Positions 53,985 to 64,000 of a DNA stretch of 64,000 nt are shown one piece after another. Location: positions 4,558,083 through 4,622,082 of the forward strand of contig VFFE01009068.1 in NCBI GenBank assembly GCA_008921705.1, given 5' to 3'. Source of the stretch: Burhinus oedicnemus (taxonomy: Eukaryota > Chordata > Aves > Charadriiformes > Burhinidae). Numbering within the stretch: position 1 is the first letter of the stretch; each line of letters begins with the position of its first letter. The notes under the pieces were generated by a model, which did no database searches, was not told where the DNA came from, and was given only the letters and a program-made list of their open reading frames with translations. Made by a program: the position numbers and the translations under genes.

Positions 53985-56900
53985 CTGCAATGTGATAGCA
54001 TAGATTACACCTTTAAGACGTTCCCATACTTTCAATACTCAGATAAGCTATTTCAGCATTGTTCTGAGAAACGTTTCCTCTTTCCAACACAAAGCCTCAT
54101 CCTGCGCTAGCAGTTTTGCAGTCTTGGCTGCAGTCACCCAATAACAAAACTGGTTGAATTAAGAGGGCTCATGAATCATTCATATAATTTCAAAATTTGC
54201 ATTGACTACTTTTAATAATACTAGCTGGATTCTTTTATTTTCGATTTCAAGGCAAGATGAAGTTACAGAACACATGTTTTGCACTTACATGAGCGAACGA
54301 GGTGTTAATTCAAAATGCTACACAACTATGGCTCTACTGGCAATCTTTCGTTAAAGCCACTGAAGTTTGGAGAAAGGAAAACGGGAAACTCAAAATCAGT
54401 GGAAAAAAGATATACTACTAGGAGCAATGACCACGCAAACTTACTAATACTTTACTTACACTTATCAAAGCAACCCCTAAGACTATCTATCATCTCTAGG
54501 ACTTCACACAGACATGTTTATAAATAAATTTAACAAGAGGGGAGAAAAGCTGTTTGTGGGTTTTTATTTTAAAAAAAGCATTTTTCTTTTGACCTCAGTG
54601 TTGTCAAATCTGATGTGTAACAACCCTTATACTGAATTAACACACTTGTCAGTCTTTAAAGGTCATCCATTTCACTATGCTAGCAAATCAAAAAGTTTTA
54701 TATCTCAAAGCTCTGAAACTTGTTAGCATACTTTAATTCAATATCATCAATCTCAGTGTTTCAAACTTGCAACAAAAGGCTTATCAAAAAGTTGCACAAT
54801 TGGAATAATTCACATTAGCTTCAACAAAACTTTCACCTGTAAAATACAGGTAGATTACAGAAATAACAGTCTGATCTACATTGATTACTGGATCAGAAAG
54901 GTAACAGCAAAAGAGTTTAAAATTAACACAGGCCTATACTGGTAACATATTTGTAATGCAGTTTACTTCAGCTATTTTCCTTCAGAAAGAATCACATGCT
55001 GTGTTCATCCAAGCATCACCCAACCATTCTCTAATTAATCTATTACCAGAAGAAATTTTTGGAGCCTCTCCACCTATATATTCTATTCACAGGTCAAAAA
55101 AACAAAGCAACTATCCAATCTGTTTTATAATTCTAATCCTGTTCTGCTTGCATGCTGTAAAGCTGGACAAAGGTATCTTGTTCTCATCCCTCATTTTGAA
55201 AACAAAAACAACCCAAACCCACTTTATTTCCAATCTGATAAAAGGATTCCTGTCCTCCCACTGGATATGAAAGACCTAACAGAAATACTCCCCTGGGATC
55301 ACTCATGCAGGTACGTTTAAGTAGATTGAACAAAATTGAAATAAGCACTTTTTGTACCTTTCTTGAAGCTAAGGGATAAAGTCATAGATTAACAACTTGC
55401 AGGAAGCTAATTCACTTTGGAAGATCATAGTAACATACCACTTTCAGTGATCATTGTTCTATTTCACGGAACAGTTTTCTTGGCATAAACTCCATCTGTT
55501 TGTCAGTACCAGTCTACATACATAAGAACCATAATTCACATTTTCTCCTGAAGAATGGGTACGTGACTTAGTGGAAGGCTCACTCAACCACTGACTTTTA
55601 ATTGGCTTAAGTTTAGTTTACACTGGGTGCCCTCTTTTTTTAAGTGAGAAAGTGGCAGGTAACTAATACACACTGTTTGGTCTAGAATTCATGAAGACTC
55701 TTTGGTATTGTGATCGCAACTTCACCAGACAAGTTACTCAACTGTTTCATACTGTACTAACCTCACATTGCCTTTTATTTCCTGCTAAGTTCTGCTATAG
55801 TATTGAAACATCATAAAGTATTATACCTTCCATGAAAGTTTAGCCAGAGACTCATTTTGGGCGAGATGAGAGCAGCCACCCATTTACCTCTGAACACCAG
55901 GAAAAATAGCAGTATCCCTGCAAGTGTAGCAACATACAGAAACTGAACTCAAATGCAATTACCACAGGCCTCGCTTAATTTGCTTTTTCAATTGCTTTGG
56001 CAAAAAAGTACGCACAAAAATTGTATCGGTCTAACCAGAGGAATGATCAGAAAACCAGACTACTGTGCCAAGCTGAACAAGCCAGAGAGCACCTAAGATG
56101 CACAGTGCCAGCTCAGAGCATTTGAACCACCTGTTGGTCGGCAATAGATGGGAATTGATTCACTCCAAGAAATATGTTTAAGCAGAGCTACAGCAACCAA
56201 AATAAAATTTTTTTAAAGAACGTAAATCCTAGACAGGGTATCACCTGTGCTTAAAGTGAAACTGGACAGCAGCTATGCTTACTTAGCATTCTCAAGGTTC
56301 ATACTCTTTAAAACAGTTTCTAAAGATACTTGTTTTATAAGCTTAGGGTCTCCAAGAGGAAATGCTAAAAAGCCCTATGTAAAACAGCTTAAATACTTTA
56401 GATCCTTCTACCCAGCCTCTGGTTTTATTATGCTTTTCCATCTTCAATTTTAAGAATATGTCTGTCAAACATTTTTGAACACTACCTGTGTTCCAGAATG
56501 TAACAAAAAGTTTATTCACACAACAGCCATTTGTACTTACAATCAATTCTTTTTACAGCAGACATAATGTACAAAACATTGCAACACGCGTAAGCCCTAT
56601 CCCTATTATCAACTTCAACTCCAAAACATTTCAACTTCTTAACCCATAGGAATTAAATATATATATATAATCTATATATTTAAAAATCAAAACCAAAAAA
56701 TCCACAGAGACAAAAGCAAGATATCCCATGTGGAGAACAGGTTTATGGTTATGTTTATTTCCAAGTAACACCATCTTTTAAAGATGACATATCAAGTATT
56801 TTTTATTTGAAGAGAGGTATTATCTCTTTATTCCAGAAATAATTTGGATCAGAACCTTCTGCTAGAAATTTAACGCCTCTCCTTGTGTTTGCACTCAAAC

Positions 56901-58722
56901 TACAGAGACACACAATATCATTTGCTATTGTTCTTGAGCCTTTGGTCAATCATGTATCAGTACTCCATTAATCCAAACATGAACTTAAGTTGTTTAGGGA
57001 TGTTTTTCCATTTGAATTTCAAATAAAGCTGTTGTCTTAATCTTTTTTAAAGACATGCAGTCATATGCAATCACAGTGTATTGTCTACAACATTCAGTAC
57101 AACTATTTTTGTGAAGCTCTAAATACTGTAAGCAACTAAAGATCATGAGGATAGAAAAGCACCTCAAGCATGAATCCTCAAGAAGCAGCCGTGAGTATGC
57201 AACCTACTTCATTTTAAAGGTAGCACAGATTTTTCCCTTTTCAGGTTTCAAATACTAATAGCCTTATCAGCTTCATTTTCTTGAGCTAAACTCTTCAAAC
57301 TGGCACTTCAAAGGATCTACTATTCTAATTATGAATTTATCATTGTTCTGTAATTCATCTAAAGTTATTTCATTTCTCCCTATATAATCAGCAGAATTAG
57401 TTTGGTAAACCTGCTCAAGACAACGTAGAACAACGTCAGATATCAAATGATATGTCCTACATACAATGTCATTTTAAAGAACAAGAATGTGAATATGTTG
57501 TTAAATCAGTATCAATTATTTGCAGGGAAAAGTCCACTGCAGTACAGAGACCGTACAATTTATATAAACTCCTGTTTCATAGATTCTGTAGTTGCACCAG
57601 AGAGTGTGATTCCACTATATGAAGTAGCAATGCAAGTGTCCACTTTCCTACTAATAATCTGAAATTCTAGTACCCCCTTCAAAGCAAGCATTGTAACTTT
57701 TTCAGAAGCAGCGTAAAACCGCTGTTTTAACTTCTGCTTATAAAAATTCTACCAAATGCTTTGACACCTTTTAGCATGCTTAATCTTTATTGGCACCAGG
57801 AAAATAAGCAAATTAGCATTAGCTTCCAGCTTTGAAATCTATTAGTTTTCTTCTTAGTTTTGTCCAATTCTCCAGCTTTCAAATTCAATGGTAAGATTCT
57901 GACAAAGCTGCAGAAACAGCTCTCTAAAACTGTACCCTGTGTACTTGCAAAAGAGTCTTGTCTTCATTAATGAGTTTTGACATCCTGCCAATTACAGGCC
58001 TAACAAAATATCTTACTGTATGTATATACACACACTAGCATAAGGCTTTAGAAATCAATGACTATAAAAAATATTTCATCTTATTGAAAGACAAACCTTT
58101 GACCTGTTTACACAGTTACTCCTCAAAATTTTGTTCATAAGTTAGTTTCAGTGCAATGACTTCTTTTAAGTACATAGTTACAAGAAATGCTGAGAGGTAT
58201 TCATTTTTGTGCAGAAAAACCTAAAAATAAAGCTTTGATTCTGCTGTATCTAATTTTAATTGGTAAAGTAGTTGCTATACAGAAGCATTAAGTTTAACAT
58301 GAATGGTATCTCAATTGGAGTAATTAACTTAATCTGCAAAGTAAATGCCCCAAAAGATTATATTTGATCATTGCCTTAGGTAAACTTGTTTTTAAATCAG
58401 AGAGCCAAGACAGCCACTTTTTATTCTTAAACAATTTTGAATGGCAACTTTAATTTAGCCTTTTTTACCTCTGACATAGACCAATATAAGCACTCTGCAT
58501 TAAACCTCAAATCTTAAACAGTAGTACAGCATTGGGAAAAAAAGCAGCTCAAATACATTTTCCCCAGATTCAGTATTTCCATTTGTCAAGTCACAATATA
58601 AAAACCTTCAAAAAAAAATCAGTTTCAAAAAGTTTATTCCTTCTCGTGTGTAAGTATAAACAATCTGAAAGTGATCAGCCAATGAAATGAACTGTAGGTA
58701 CATGTTTAGTTTTCAGTGGTTA
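53985..58722 (-). other. NECTIN3: Alpha 3' UTR and intron sequence between the alternative NECTIN3 ends
   Basis: Directly after the alpha stop codon this sequence should serve as 3' UTR of the alpha transcript. In beta transcripts the whole stretch is part of the intron that skips the alpha exon. No further exon or recognisable mobile element was seen. It is A+T-rich throughout, with a short TA repeat near 56660. Confidence 0.6.
58420..58638 (-). terminator. Candidate poly(A) signals of the alpha-type NECTIN3 transcript
   Basis: The - strand reads AATAAA at 58638-58633, about 85 bases after the alpha stop codon, and again at 58425-58420, about 300 bases after it. Either could end the alpha message. 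Mammalian nectin-3 messages often have longer 3' UTRs, so signals further downstream remain possible. Confidence 0.3.
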
Positions 58723-59315
58723 CTACACATACCACTCCCTCCGAGATATTACCGAGCCATCTATGTGAGAAACAAAGTCTTCTTCATTGTCATCGTAACA
58801 TTCACCACCCATATACTTCATTCCCAATGTTCCACCTTCATAGTAATCCATTGGTCTTTCATAACGTTCCTGGTACCTGTTAATATTGTCTATATTGTTC
58901 CAGTCTGGTTTTTCTGGGTCTTCTAAATAATCTTTAGATATTAAGCTGTTCATTGGATGCTTTATTTCTTTTTTTATACTGCCAGGGTAAGAATCCACAT
59001 CATCTGACTGAAGAACATCTATTTGAGACTCTTTTTGCATATCTGATGGTGGAATGTAGTTCTTAGCAAAGTAGTCACCACGGAACGTCCGTCTTCTCCT
59101 ATAGCAGATAATTCCAACCAGAACACTGACAAGTATGAGGAAGAGAGCCCCACCCACCGCACTACCGATGACGGTACCCCAAGTGTCTTCCTGCATTGCT
59201 GGCAAGGTTGATGTTGGGAAATTTATTATTCTAGGTTCTGTTGCTAAACCTGTGATGCCATCGGTCGAAGGATGCCAGGGAACCGTGGGCAGTCGAGTGG
59301 TAGTAGTAGGAGGAT
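58723..59315 (-). CDS. NECTIN3: NECTIN3 (nectin-3), alpha-type terminal exon: transmembrane helix and long cytoplasmic tail
   Basis: Nectin-3 is a calcium-independent adhesion molecule of adherens junctions. It binds other nectins in trans through its Ig domains and binds afadin through its tail. The exon starts after acceptor TTTGCTCTTTCCATTAG with AT, completing an Asp codon (DPPTTTT). It runs 197 codons including TAG at 58725-58723. In exon residues, 1-47 are a Thr/Pro-rich juxtamembrane stalk and about 48-72 are the transmembrane helix (VIGSAVGGALFLILVSVLVG). Then come the basic stop-transfer CYRRRRTFRGDYFAKNYIPP, an acidic, tyrosine-rich tail with RPMDYYE, and the end DGSVISRREWYV, whose EWYV is the afadin PDZ ligand. 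Agreement with mammalian nectin-3 is high in FRGDYFAKNYIPPSDMQKES and at the C-terminus. The open frame extends 46 codons upstream into intron, but the splice site and homology fix the start. The Ig-domain exons lie outside the window. Confidence 0.96.
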
Positions 59316-61647
59316 CTAATGGAAAGAGCAAAGAAGTAGACAAGACACAGAAAAGGCACAGAATGTCAATGCAAGCTAAATCAGTTAAGGGTTTATAAGA
59401 AAGCAAAGTTGATGGGTATGTTCTACAAGAATAGTTTTTCATTCTCAGGTTCATAGTGCTACAAAAAGTCTTACACTTTCCACAGGCTTCGAACTAGCTT
59501 CATTACAAGTGGTTTTGAGCTATGCTGCAGCAGGATAGGAAGTATGAGGAGAAAATAAAATAAAAATAATCTTTAGGTAGACACTTTGCTCTCCTCAAAG
59601 TAAGGAGATGCAGCTTTTCTGCTCAGACGTTCACTGTTCATAGTTCATTATTTACCTCCCCCACAGAAGAATGCTGTCTATTAGGAAAAACCCAAGCAGT
59701 CCTCTATTTCTGGCCAGCAGTTAGGAATACTGGATTAAATTAATCAAATTCCAACTTCAGAAAGTGTTTAGGGCACTGAATATAAGAATGAAAAACTATG
59801 AGTTGTGTGCTCAGTCAGCAGCACGTGAACTACTGATTTTTAAGCTATTCTCTCCAAAAACATTTGTTGCATTAATACAACTTACTCAGCTTCACCTTGG
59901 GATTAGTGAAGAAGCATAGTTAAAAATGGCATGTATTAATCTCAAAATAACACTTATGTTGAGCAAGGAGCTTTCAGGATTTTAAAATAAAAGGAACATT
60001 TGAAATAAGAGTGATTTCTATGCATTCCTCCTAAAAGCAATTTGATTCCTCATGCACAAAGAAATTTCCATATTCATTCCTCAATACAAGATATCAACTG
60101 ATTTCATGTCAGGTTATGCAGATACCAAGCTTCTCCAGCACTCAGCTTTTTCCTTTAGGTCTACTGGAGATGTACGAATGCATCTGTATTAAAGTCAAGG
60201 TTGCAAGTGATGGACTGATGACACTGAGAAAGCCTCCTGAGATTATCCCAGTAATTGCAATGTTACACGCAACTCCAGCTTCTGTTTCTGTGCTGCACTG
60301 AAAAAAAACAGCTTTTTGCCTTGCCCAATGCAAGGTAATTTTAAAAATCAGTAAAGCAGCAAACACTAAATGTGTTATTATAGGTTGAATCTTTTAGAGA
60401 GAATATGACATGGACAGCCAAGTAGCTCATTATGTCAAGTTATTTAGTTAAATGTGCATTAGCAAGATTCATGGGATTACAACTACCATATTACAGAGGC
60501 ACCCTAAATTTACCACCACAAAAAGTAAAATAGATAGAACTGCAGATTTGTCAAGCTTCCAGTTATTTGACAAATCATAACTTTAAAGATTCATAAATAT
60601 GATTTTTAATCTTTCTACTCAGCCATACAATTCCCTCATACTAGACAGAATTGCCACATTTGTCACGATCCCTACAAATCATACTTCAGACCGCACCTCA
60701 GTGCTGAACGCAACATTTTAAGCTTGACATAAGTAAAGTTTTGCAGATTTTCAAAACACATAATTATATTACTTGAATAAGTAAAAGTGGTGATTTGTTA
60801 GGGAGCTATACATAAATGGAATTAATTTGACAGAAGACAGGAAACTGAACAAGGAAGATGCACTACCAAAATGAACAAGAGGAATTCAGATTATGATTTT
60901 AGTAAAAACTGATCTAAAGCGAGTTTAATAATTTCACAAAGTAGAGATTAACCAATCCAAGTTTACCAGTGTTCCCATGTCCCACAAATCCATGGGTCAA
61001 GAAGGTAAACTCAAAAACCCTTTTCCTTGAAAACATATTTGCTTTAGACACAAGATCAGTTAGCTTAAAATACAATTTCAGGCAGTACCAGCAATATCTT
61101 ATTTTAGGCTATATATGCACTTTGTTGTTTTTTGGTTTTTTTTAAACTGGCTTTGTAATTGTTCATCTATTTCCCTCTGGTACTGAGGTCTTAAATCTCA
61201 TCCTCCACATCCACAATATAAAATACACATTCACAAGCATGTAGCATTTGCATCCTGGCAAGTTTAACCATTACATATGTGAAACAAACACAGTGGCAAT
61301 TACACTCTAATATATTAAAATACCAGTGTTTTGCGACAAGCTTTTCCTTTAAAACTTGTTTCATCTGCCAGTTCTCAGGCTGTCCAGCTGCATTATCTAC
61401 GAGCACTAATTAAGATATTAATCTTAAATTCATTGCAAATACAGTATCAACTCTGTTTGTTTATACGTATTCCTAAAATACATAACTATGATTACTTTTA
61501 CTGTCTATTTGTCTCAGTACCTTTTATTGTTGAAGAAAGATAAAATTAAAATCATCCCTCCTTGTTTGTTTATAAGGCCAATTACAACTAAGGACATGTG
61601 AAGTTAACTTCTGTTGTCACCCACAGCTTTCTGAACATAAAACCAGA

Positions 61648-61669
61648 TTTTTTTTTTTTTTTTTTTTTT
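61648..61669 (+). repeat. Poly-T run (22 T)
   Basis: An uninterrupted run of 22 T on the + strand, that is poly-A on the NECTIN3 sense strand. No retroposon body is recognisable next to it, so it is recorded as a simple repeat. Confidence 0.85.
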
Positions 61670-62971
61670 ACTTCCCTTCCCGCACCAAGCAAGTTCCCCA
61701 AATAGAAAACACCACTAAGACCAGGAATGCCAGAGTTCCTTACCTCTACTCCATAACATTTTGCTTGAAAATCACATCTCAAATGTTATCTTTAAATTAA
61801 GAAAACGCCACTCTTGTCTCTTGGTATGAAAGTATTCATACCAATAAACTGTTTGATTAGAACACATCATCACTAATACCTGTCTCTGAGTTCTTAATGC
61901 TTCCCACAAAACACAAGGCACATCATTTTTAGTTAATTGTTTCAAATGGCACTTTATTCAAAAGCATCAATTTCCTTCTGATTATTTTCTTTAACATTTT
62001 ACTTATGACCTGATGTTTAACAGCTCTCATCTCTTCCACTGATACAAGCTTGTGTTGTTGCACAAACCACAAACATATCGAAGTATCCATGCAGGCCAGG
62101 GAGCTGAAAGTGGCAGAAATTCTGAAAAATCTTGGTTTTTGGTTAAATGCATCTTGATTCTTGTTTTTGTCTCTTACTATACTGTAGGCCCCGTTCAAAT
62201 CCTTATTACATACACCCTGTAGTAATGATGAGGACAGTTGAAGATCTGTTAAAAATTTCTTTTACTATTACATAGCTACCACCTTCATCAAAATAGGATA
62301 GGAGACATAACTGAAGAAAGCAAAAACCTATTTTCTGGTATGGAAACAAACCCATCAGCTCCCTCCATACACAAAAAGACGACAAATTTTCCTATTTTGT
62401 TTCAAACCCTTTGATAGTTTTCTACCAAGAAAAGTAAGATTTGCTCTTTACTTCAGATGAAGCTCTAATACCTTCTCAAAGCACCGTGGTCCTTGTACAG
62501 TATGCTCAGTTTTCCCTCTATTACTTATTTTCCAGATGTTTCTCATGAAAGTCAGTACCAGCTTTCAACAGCTTCAGTTCTGTTATTTCTACTTTTCCCT
62601 TAAATAACTGTTCTTGATACAGTTTTCCCGGCTCTTGCAATACAAAACTTACAACGGGCAGATGAGTTTCTACAATTAAGTTTAGCAGAGACATCCAACT
62701 ACATATGACTCATGCCCCCAAACACTGAATCTACCCCCTCTCAATCACCCTGCAGTACATCCGTGTTCAAATGTCCAGGACCCATCTTTGCTTCCGTGGG
62801 AATTCAAAGCCAACAAGAAGCCAAGAGCCAAGAGATGAATGGGCAAAGAGATGGATGATCATCCATCAAACCAGACCATTAGCTTCAAAATCTTCTCTTA
62901 AGTCCTGTCTTGGTATCAAGAAGCACACCATTGTAAAAAATCAACTAGAGAACACAATATTTTTAAAGTAC

Positions 62972-63332
62972 TGTCATGGTTTGGCCTCAGACAGCAACAA
63001 AGAACCACGCGGCTGCTCGCTCAACCCCCACTGCAGTGGGGGAAAATCGGAAGAAAAAGGCAAAACTCGTGGGTTGAGAAAAAGGCAGTTTAACACAAGA
63101 GCAAAGGAAAGAGGAAAACACCACCACCACCACTGCTGGAGGAATGTACATACACAGTTATGTATCAGTGCTCACCCACCAAACCCTGGCAGCCCTAGCC
63201 CACTCCCCAGCTGTGACTTCCTCCCCCTCCCCCAGCCAACTCCCCCCTATAGACTGGGCATGGAGTCACATGGCATAGAATACTTGTGTCCCATACCAGA
63301 AAAATAACCCTATCCCTGCTGGAACCAGGACA
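62972..63332 (-). mobile_element. Solo LTR of an avian ERV-L-like element, shortened
   Basis: The 361-base unit begins TGTCATGGTTTGGCC on the + strand and ends GGAACCAGGACA. On the - strand it starts TGTCCTGGTTCCAGC and ends ...CATGACA. Internal text such as 'aaaactcgtgggttgag' and 'ggcagtttaacac', and the C-rich block before it, is typical of common bird ERV-L-type LTRs. Flanks agtac (62967-62971) and actac (63333-63337) are a 4-of-5 target-site duplication. It is about half the length of the copy at 23004, so it has an internal deletion or belongs to a short subfamily. A short CCA triplet repeat lies at about 63121-63132. Open frames of 178 and 135 codons overlap it and are not genes. Confidence 0.78.
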
Positions 63333-64000
63333 ACTACAAACCATTTTGGATTTAGCCCACTATGAAGTATTCAGGGGTAAGGTGACCAGCTCTGTAACAA
63401 CAAAGAAGAAAAATCAGTATTGGCACACATCTCCTTTGGCTAAAACTTGTCACTTCAGCATTACAGAAACAAAGTTTTGGAAGGGAAGCTGCCTTGGCTG
63501 GTTGTTGTGTATTAATACAGTCAAAGCCTGCCTAGTTTCAAAAACCATAGTAAAGTCCAGTTCTCCCCATTTAAAAAAAAAAACAAAACACAACCCACTT
63601 ACAATTCAAGATCCACACTTCGACTCCCACATCCCTTTCTTTGCCTTCTGCAAGACAAGGACCTGCTATCAATTACTTATAATCCAAAAGTGAGCTGGCT
63701 TTGCACAAATTAGATCTCTTTCCAGTTCTCATTTTATGGAGTGGGAAGTGTGTGCCTGTATGTGTTACACACACATTTGCACAGAGACATATGCACCTCT
63801 GCTTCTTAACCTGCTGTTGTTGCTAAATTTCCCTTAGATGCTAAGTACCTAAAAATTAAAGTTCCTGATAACTTTACATAGCTGGGCATTGTAAAAACAG
63901 CTCGCTCTTTCAACTGCTGAAAAGCTTATTTTGCAACTCCCTTATAATAGCAGGGAAAGTAGCCTTTCCATGAAAGACGACTTTCTGAATGTCTGAAACT

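Larger units (their letters stand above)
59316..64000 (-). other. NECTIN3: NECTIN3 intron upstream of the alpha exon (partial)
   Basis: I searched this part on the - strand for the third Ig-domain exon (expected to end with a VIYIS-like strand before the DPP junction) and did not find it, so the stretch is taken as intron running beyond the window. It holds a 22-base T run (61648-61669) and a solo LTR (62972-63332). A poly-pyrimidine acceptor-like TTTTTTTTCAG near 60300 leads into a frame with no nectin similarity. Confidence 0.6.

Noticed and set aside
60250..60310. Acceptor-like TTTTTTTTCAG on the - strand followed by an open frame of about 50 codons
   Set aside because: The translation (CSTETEAGVACNIAITG...) has none of the features of the nectin-3 third Ig domain, and no donor leads in phase to the alpha exon.
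62771..63693. 178- and 135-codon + strand open frames
   Set aside because: Both run through the ends of the solo LTR at 62972-63332 in the antisense direction. Their composition (His and Lys runs from CCA and AAA repeats) is repeat-derived.
1..64000. CRISPR arrays, operons, tRNA or rRNA genes
   Set aside because: No regularly spaced direct repeats, ribosome-binding-site-led gene strings or cloverleaf-type motifs were seen. The window is vertebrate nuclear DNA.

Overview
The window looks like a piece of a bird nuclear chromosome. It is about 60% A+T with long gene-free stretches and intron-split coding sequence. It carries truncated CR1 LINEs, all with the typical 3' end (seen as 'agaatcatagaat' on the + strand), and solo LTRs of an avian ERV-L-like type that begin TGTCCTGGTTT on their sense strand. 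I see no bacterial-style operons, CRISPR arrays, rRNA or tRNA genes.

The one gene I can support is the 3' part of NECTIN3 (nectin-3, a cell-adhesion molecule of the immunoglobulin superfamily), on the - strand, so transcription runs from high to low coordinates. The exons for the signal peptide and Ig domains are not in the window and should lie beyond position 64000. Two alternative 3' ends are present. (1) The alpha-type terminal exon, 59315-58723, encodes the juxtamembrane stalk, a transmembrane helix and the long cytoplasmic tail ending in EWYV. (2) A beta-type chain of four exons lies 5-19 kb further downstream: 53984-53846 (a second, different transmembrane helix), 52472-52391, 40561-40499 and 39954-39778 (ending EHYV). 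The beta exons join in a continuous reading frame. Both alternative transmembrane exons begin with AT after the acceptor AG, so both fit the same upstream donor phase. The choice between them would exchange the membrane anchor and the tail while keeping the ectodomain. Both ends match the afadin PDZ-binding pattern E/A-x-Y-V.

Layout: 1-36.9 kb is intergenic sequence downstream of NECTIN3, with three CR1 fragments, one clear solo LTR (23004-23728), two LTR-like stretches (about 5994-7111 and 17869-19083), a GC-rich patch near 3.5-4.3 kb and a G-run block at 30880. About 36.9-39.8 kb may contain the beta 3' UTR. The beta exons and introns occupy 39.8-54 kb, with two CR1 copies in the 11.8-kb intron. 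The alpha exon is at 58.7-59.3 kb. The rest, to 64 kb, is upstream intron with a second solo LTR (62972-63332).

All recognisable CR1 and LTR copies lie on the same strand as NECTIN3. I found no second gene. The long open frames in the 5' half and in the LTRs look like chance or repeat-derived ORFs.
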